A stretch of DNA of 64,000 nt, taken from contig WRIV01000005.1 in NCBI GenBank assembly GCA_009782555.1, positions 1-64,000 of the forward strand. The letters run 5' to 3'. Below, piece by piece: positions 61,418 to 64,000 of the stretch (the first letter of the stretch is position 1; each line of letters begins with the position of its first letter). Source of the stretch: Treponema sp. (GTDB lineage Bacteria; Spirochaetota; Spirochaetia; Treponematales; Breznakiellaceae). Below the pieces are notes generated by a model. That model ran no database searches. It had not been told where the DNA came from and saw only the letters and a list, made by a program, of their open reading frames with translations. The position numbers and the translations under genes are program-made.

Positions 61418-62272
61418 TTAAGCCGCTTCACTCTCCACATACGCGCCTACAATCGCGTCCGGCAAAGTACAGGCCGCGCCGTAAACTGAAAGCCCGCGTA
61501 TTAAGTCGCCGAATTGCTGTTCACTCCGCAGCGTTTCAATTTTCTCAATTTGCATAACAAGCGAACCTGCGGCGCGTGTCCCTGCCAAAATAAGAGCCGC
61601 GTCATTTTCATGTGGTACGTTAGGCGAAACAATAATATCAAAGCCCAGAGCTTTACCGATGTAACCTTCCGATAAAATTGCATCGTTGTTTGTTGCGATA
61701 GCCAGGCCGGAAAGCTGAAGCATTGAATAAGCATACGGCGTTAATACTGCCCACCTGCCCTGTATTGGGACGTTCTTGTCAGTCAGCCGTTGCGCCATTT
61801 TGGAAAGTAACCGGACTATCGGCTGTAAATTACCAGTCGTTGCCGGAGCTATACTTTCCGGCGTGTCGGCCTCTGCGATAAGGTTTTCAACGCCCTCTGC
61901 CAAAATTGAAGCACAAAACAGATCAACCTCATCTCTTATGCTGTAGGCCGCATTTAAGCAAGCCGCATCAAGAAAAGCAGGTTTTGACTGCGTAACTTCA
62001 ATATCTTCGGAACGCAGAGCAAAATATTTTTGCTGATCCACTTTCAAGTCCTGCGTACTTCCTGTTATGTCGTCATAAGTAATTGGTACACCCTTTTCGT
62101 AAGTCCTGACACTAACCGGATCGACCGAGGGTATTTTGACAACATTTCCGAATTTCAGATCGCCTTCATAGTCGCGGTTTAGAAGGGAAGCCCAAACAGA
62201 GACTTTTTCCAAGTTCCGCAAAATTGACGCGCTCCAAACAGTCGGTATAAAAACTTCTACACTATCAGCCAT
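61418..62272 (-). CDS. major capsid protein (P22/HK97-fold type)
   Basis: I start at MADSVEVF, behind GAGGAG. The 284-residue protein has the coat-protein pattern FIPTVWSASILRNLEKVSVW, then NRDYEGDLKFGNVVKIPSV and YDDITGSTQDLKVDQQKYFAL, matching P22-like/HK97-fold major capsid proteins found in many phages. It lies downstream of the scaffold-like gene in a leftward operon. No other virion gene is present, so the shell would need a helper phage or would be a non-standard particle. Confidence 0.85.
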   Translation of the reverse strand: MADSVEVFIPTVWSASILRNLEKVSVWASLLNRDYEGDLKFGNVVKIPSVDPVSVRTYEKGVPITYDDITGSTQDLKVDQQKYFALRSEDIEVTQSKPAFLDAACLNAAYSIRDEVDLFCASILAEGVENLIAEADTPESIAPATTGNLQPIVRLLSKMAQRLTDKNVPIQGRWAVLTPYAYSMLQLSGLAIATNNDAILSEGYIGKALGFDIIVSPNVPHENDAALILAGTRAAGSLVMQIEKIETLRSEQQFGDLIRGLSVYGAACTLPDAIVGAYVESEAA

Positions 62273-62282
62273 AATTCTCCTC

Positions 62283-62882
62283 TCATGTTTTTTTTGCAAG
62301 TTGCTGTTGACGCGCTGCCGTGAATTCGGCGTCCGACATTCCGGCAAGCTGCCGACCGTCCATATTATTCAATACGGGTAATCTTCGTGTTGATACATTT
62401 GAAGAGCCGGGCGCGCCGCCTCCGGTGTTGTTGTTTCTCATAAATTGTTTTGCGCCTTCAGTTTTCGACCAAACGTCAAAAACAATAGCTTGCATATCTG
62501 CCTCAGTTTCATTCCCGTCCTTATCCTTATACTTGCCAACCGCTTTTCTGCTATCACCGTTAGCGACAACATTGAAACCGTAAGTTTCTTTCAGCGTTTT
62601 GCAAACCATAGGAATATAGTCGGTAAAAACTGTGGTATTCGATAAAAGACGGTTTAATTCATCATCTATCAAAAACTTTGATAGTGCCGCCTTTTCCGCC
62701 GATAATTCGTTTTCTGTTTGACTGAAACGCTGTTCCAGTTCTGAAAGTTTCGCGCCGCTAACTTTAATTTCAGAAAGCAAATCATCCCTATTTTTCAACA
62801 GGGCAGACTTGAATTCATCGCCCCATTTTTTACCATCATCGGTATTGATCCATTCGTTCAATTCGCTGATTTCAATAGCCAT
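62283..62882 (-). CDS. phage scaffold-like protein
   Basis: The 199-residue protein is helical with a coiled-coil centre (KVSGAKLSELEQRFSQTENEL ... AALSKFL) and a Gly-rich C-terminal segment (NTGGGAPGSSN). It lies directly upstream of the capsid gene, the usual place of scaffolding proteins. The ribosome site AAGGAG precedes the ATG. The N-terminal WINTDDGKKW motif recurs in the 99-residue protein at 60946-61245. Confidence 0.7.
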   Translation of the reverse strand: MAIEISELNEWINTDDGKKWGDEFKSALLKNRDDLLSEIKVSGAKLSELEQRFSQTENELSAEKAALSKFLIDDELNRLLSNTTVFTDYIPMVCKTLKETYGFNVVANGDSRKAVGKYKDKDGNETEADMQAIVFDVWSKTEGAKQFMRNNNTGGGAPGSSNVSTRRLPVLNNMDGRQLAGMSDAEFTAARQQQLAKKT

Positions 62883-62922
62883 TTTTCATACTCCTTTCTC
62901 ATTTCAAAAGACTTGTAACTTA

Positions 62923-62954
62923 TAATTCCTTATAACATAAGGAAAACCTTCGCC
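62923..62954 (-). repeat. 32-bp element motif, copy C
   Basis: On the minus strand this reads GGCGAA, 15 nt, ATAAGGAATTA, in the same geometry as copies A and B but in the opposite orientation. It lies about 40 nt upstream of the scaffold-like gene. A CATAAGG/CCTTATG inverted repeat surrounds part of it. Confidence 0.8.
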
Positions 62955-62976
62955 CCTTTTGTGCGTTACCTTATGA

Positions 62977-63399
62977 TTAAAGCGACTGACACGTTGACAG
63001 CCATTCAATATCAGTCGTACCCGGCCCGAACTTGTAACACGGCGGTATAACTTCATTTATTCCCTCTGGGTACTTATTCCGGACATTCCATTTATCAAGC
63101 TCATAATAAGTATTCAAAATAAAATTGCCGTCCTTTGTTTCTACATGGATAATGTCGCATAACTCTATTGTGTATTTCCGGAGAGCTTTTTTCAGTGTTT
63201 CCATGCCTTCTTCAAAAGTGTCAAAATATCCACTGTCAAAAGTCATACTAAGTCCGCTTACTCTGCCGTGTACCCGATAAGAGCCGCGCCCTGGAGGGAA
63301 CGTGTGCGGATCATGTTCGTGCAATGAGCCAAAATAACTGTCCGCCTTTTCTTTTGGTTCAAGCTTTTTCAAGCGTGTTTTAATGCTTCCTATGTTCAT
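62977..63399 (-). CDS. hypothetical protein in the capsid operon
   Basis: The 140-residue protein begins MNIGSIKTRLKKLEPKEK and continues as a beta-rich domain (YRVHGRVSGLSMTFDSGYFDTFEEG). I do not recognise it. Its start overlaps the previous gene stop as ATGA, so it belongs to the leftward operon, but motif C separates it from the scaffold gene. Confidence 0.55.
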   Translation of the reverse strand: MNIGSIKTRLKKLEPKEKADSYFGSLHEHDPHTFPPGRGSYRVHGRVSGLSMTFDSGYFDTFEEGMETLKKALRKYTIELCDIIHVETKDGNFILNTYYELDKWNVRNKYPEGINEVIPPCYKFGPGTTDIEWLSTCQSL

Positions 63400-63632
63400 T
63401 TTGCCATTGCCTCCAATGCTACAATTCTTTCCTCAAGCTCGCACTCTTTGAGGTGCTTGTCCAAGGATAAAAGGATATTGAGACCATAAAGTAGATCACG
63501 GTAAACAGTCGCATTGATAGCGTCTGTAAAGCGAAGCCGGATAAGTCGGCAGAGGGTTTGTCTTACGCTCTTTGTCGTTTTAAGTGCTAGTCTTTGAGGG
63601 TATGCAAATTCTTTTTTTGTCGTATCGGTCAT
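63396..63632 (-). CDS. small hypothetical protein at the head of the leftward operon
   Basis: The 78-residue protein is helical with RQTLCRLIRLRFTDAINATVYRDLLYGLNILLSL, a pattern common in small mobile-element proteins near terminase or packaging genes. I do not assign a function. A GGAG site and a TTGACA-type promoter precede it. Confidence 0.55.
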   Translation of the reverse strand: MTDTTKKEFAYPQRLALKTTKSVRQTLCRLIRLRFTDAINATVYRDLLYGLNILLSLDKHLKECELEERIVALEAMAK

Positions 63633-63676
63633 TATTTATTCTCCTTTGGCGAATAACTGCCGATCTCGACTTTATC

Positions 63677-63706
63677 ATTTTGCCAGAATTAAACAATATT
63701 TGTCAA
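63677..63706 (-). promoter_or_regulatory. promoter of the leftward capsid operon
   Basis: On the minus strand TTGACA (63701-63706), an 18-bp spacer and CAAAAT (63677-63682) lie about 45 nt before the first gene of the operon. Confidence 0.55.
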
Positions 63707-63835
63707 TAGTTTGCTGCAAAAATGAAAAAATAAATATAACTTTTTTATGGCTTTTTCAGGTTTTAACTGCATTTAATGTAGAAAAATAATGAGTAAAAAG
63801 AAGTATTGAAAAAATAAAAAGAGAATAAAAAAGAG

Positions 63836-63863
63836 TTGACAGACCTTGTTTTTTCTATTAAAT
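63836..63863 (+). promoter_or_regulatory. outward-facing promoter near attR
   Basis: TTGACA (63836-63841), a 16-bp spacer and TTAAAT (63858-63863) point rightward through the attR half-tRNA into the chromosomal gene at 63971. The region 63633-63899 otherwise holds no gene. Confidence 0.5.
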
Positions 63864-63890
63864 TGACTACTAAAGAACAATGAAGTCAAT
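63862..63890. promoter_or_regulatory. inverted repeat next to attR
   Basis: ATTGACT (63862-63868) and AGTCAAT (63884-63890) form a perfect 7-bp inverted repeat just inside attR. It is a candidate arm site for Int or the HTH protein. Confidence 0.5.
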
Positions 63891-63899
63891 GGTGTCCAT

Positions 63900-63944
63900 G
63901 CCCTTTTAAGGCGGTGGTCGGAGGTTCGAATCCTGCACGGCTCA
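63900..63944 (+). repeat. right attachment site (attR), tRNA-Lys 3' half
   Basis: 45 bp identical to attL, covering the tRNA-Lys 3' part. The 5' half is absent, so this is not a second tRNA gene. Confidence 0.92.
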
Positions 63945-63970
63945 ATCACTATTATTTACAAGGAGAAAAA

Positions 63971-64000
63971 ATGAGCGTACGAGCGACAGAAAGACTGATA
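63971..64000 (+). CDS. start of a gene cut by the window end
   Basis: ATG at 63971 follows AAGGAG and reads MSVRATERLI before the window ends. The family cannot be named from ten residues. It lies just outside the element and may be read from the outward promoter near attR. Confidence 0.6.
   Translation, partial: MSVRATERLI

Larger units (their letters stand above)
56317..63944 (+). mobile_element. 7.6-kb capsid-encoding integrative element in tRNA-Lys
   Basis: The element is bounded by 45-bp direct repeats (56317-56361 and 63900-63944) of the 3' end of tRNA-Lys, and carries an integrase next to the left end. Rightward genes give recombination, cargo and replication functions; leftward genes give a scaffold-like and a capsid protein. 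No terminase, portal, tail or lysis gene is visible. This composition is that of a phage satellite rather than a complete prophage. The size and both attachment sites look intact. Confidence 0.88.

Noticed and set aside
61323-61421. A 32-codon plus-strand frame between the convergent operons
   Set aside because: It overlaps the capsid gene end, has no ribosome-binding site and contains the terminator-like hairpin.
63900-63944. A second tRNA-Lys gene
   Set aside because: Only the 3' part is present; the acceptor 5' strand, D arm and 5' anticodon stem are missing. It is attR.
56317-63944. A CRISPR array or a known defence island in the element
   Set aside because: No regular repeat-spacer pattern and no recognisable Cas, restriction or Abi domains were seen. 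The three 32-bp motifs are kilobases apart.

Overview
The window looks like a chromosomal contig from a Gram-negative-type, probably anaerobic bacterium, and I favour a Treponema-like spirochaete. This is a moderate-confidence inference. It rests on the mix of outer-membrane beta-barrel and TonB/ExbBD genes, a linked parE-parC pair, a PPi-type pyruvate phosphate dikinase, a class III nucleotidyl cyclase and degenerate regulators. No rRNA or other decisive taxonomic marker is present. The first ~57 bases are low-complexity G-rich sequence at a contig edge and are probably artefact.

Region 1 (58-12766, minus strand, AT-rich) is a surface-glycan locus. It holds a frameshifted methyltransferase, an RmlD-like reductase, a B12-type radical SAM protein, a CgeB-like glycosyltransferase, a sugar cupin, Wzt, an alpha-1,2-fucosyltransferase, a hexapeptide acyltransferase, an alpha/beta hydrolase, another glycosyltransferase, a fused HEPN-MNT protein and Wzm. 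Wzt and Wzm would export the glycan. Two genes show homopolymer-linked frame changes: an A7 tract in the methyltransferase, and a C8 tract just after the probable start codon of the fucosyltransferase. The 5' end of wzt with the 3' end of a DUF3791-like gene occurs twice, on either side of the fucosyltransferase.

Region 2 (12777-56244, ~50% GC) is housekeeping and envelope core. It contains an aroB/barrel/MacB-type ABC/LolA-like/barrel operon. A gpmI-metA-molybdenum hydroxylase operon follows, then a SpoIIE-type phosphatase divergent from an M20-like pseudo-peptidase with gpgS. Next come a DEAH helicase, PPDK, a TonB receptor-lipoprotein-ExbB-ExbD-ExbD-TonB operon, a nucleotidyl cyclase, plsC, a HAD phosphatase, mfd, a TatD nuclease, parC/parE and lipA. 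Many of these genes overlap by 1-11 nt, indicating translational coupling.

Region 3 (56317-63944) is a compact 7.6-kb integrative element in tRNA-Lys(UUU), bounded by 45-bp direct repeats. Rightward genes encode a tyrosine integrase, a small acidic protein, an AT-rich unknown cargo protein, an AlpA/Xis-like HTH protein, a DnaB-N-like protein and a RepA-like ATPase. Leftward genes encode two small proteins, a scaffold-like protein and a P22/HK97-type major capsid protein. I see no terminase, portal, tail or lysis gene, so the element resembles a capsid-encoding phage satellite. It carries three copies of a 32-bp motif with fixed geometry (GGCGAA-N15-ATAARGAATTA), and a nested hairpin that encloses the ribosome-binding site and start codon of the HTH gene. 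This element is the best candidate for an undescribed system in the window.
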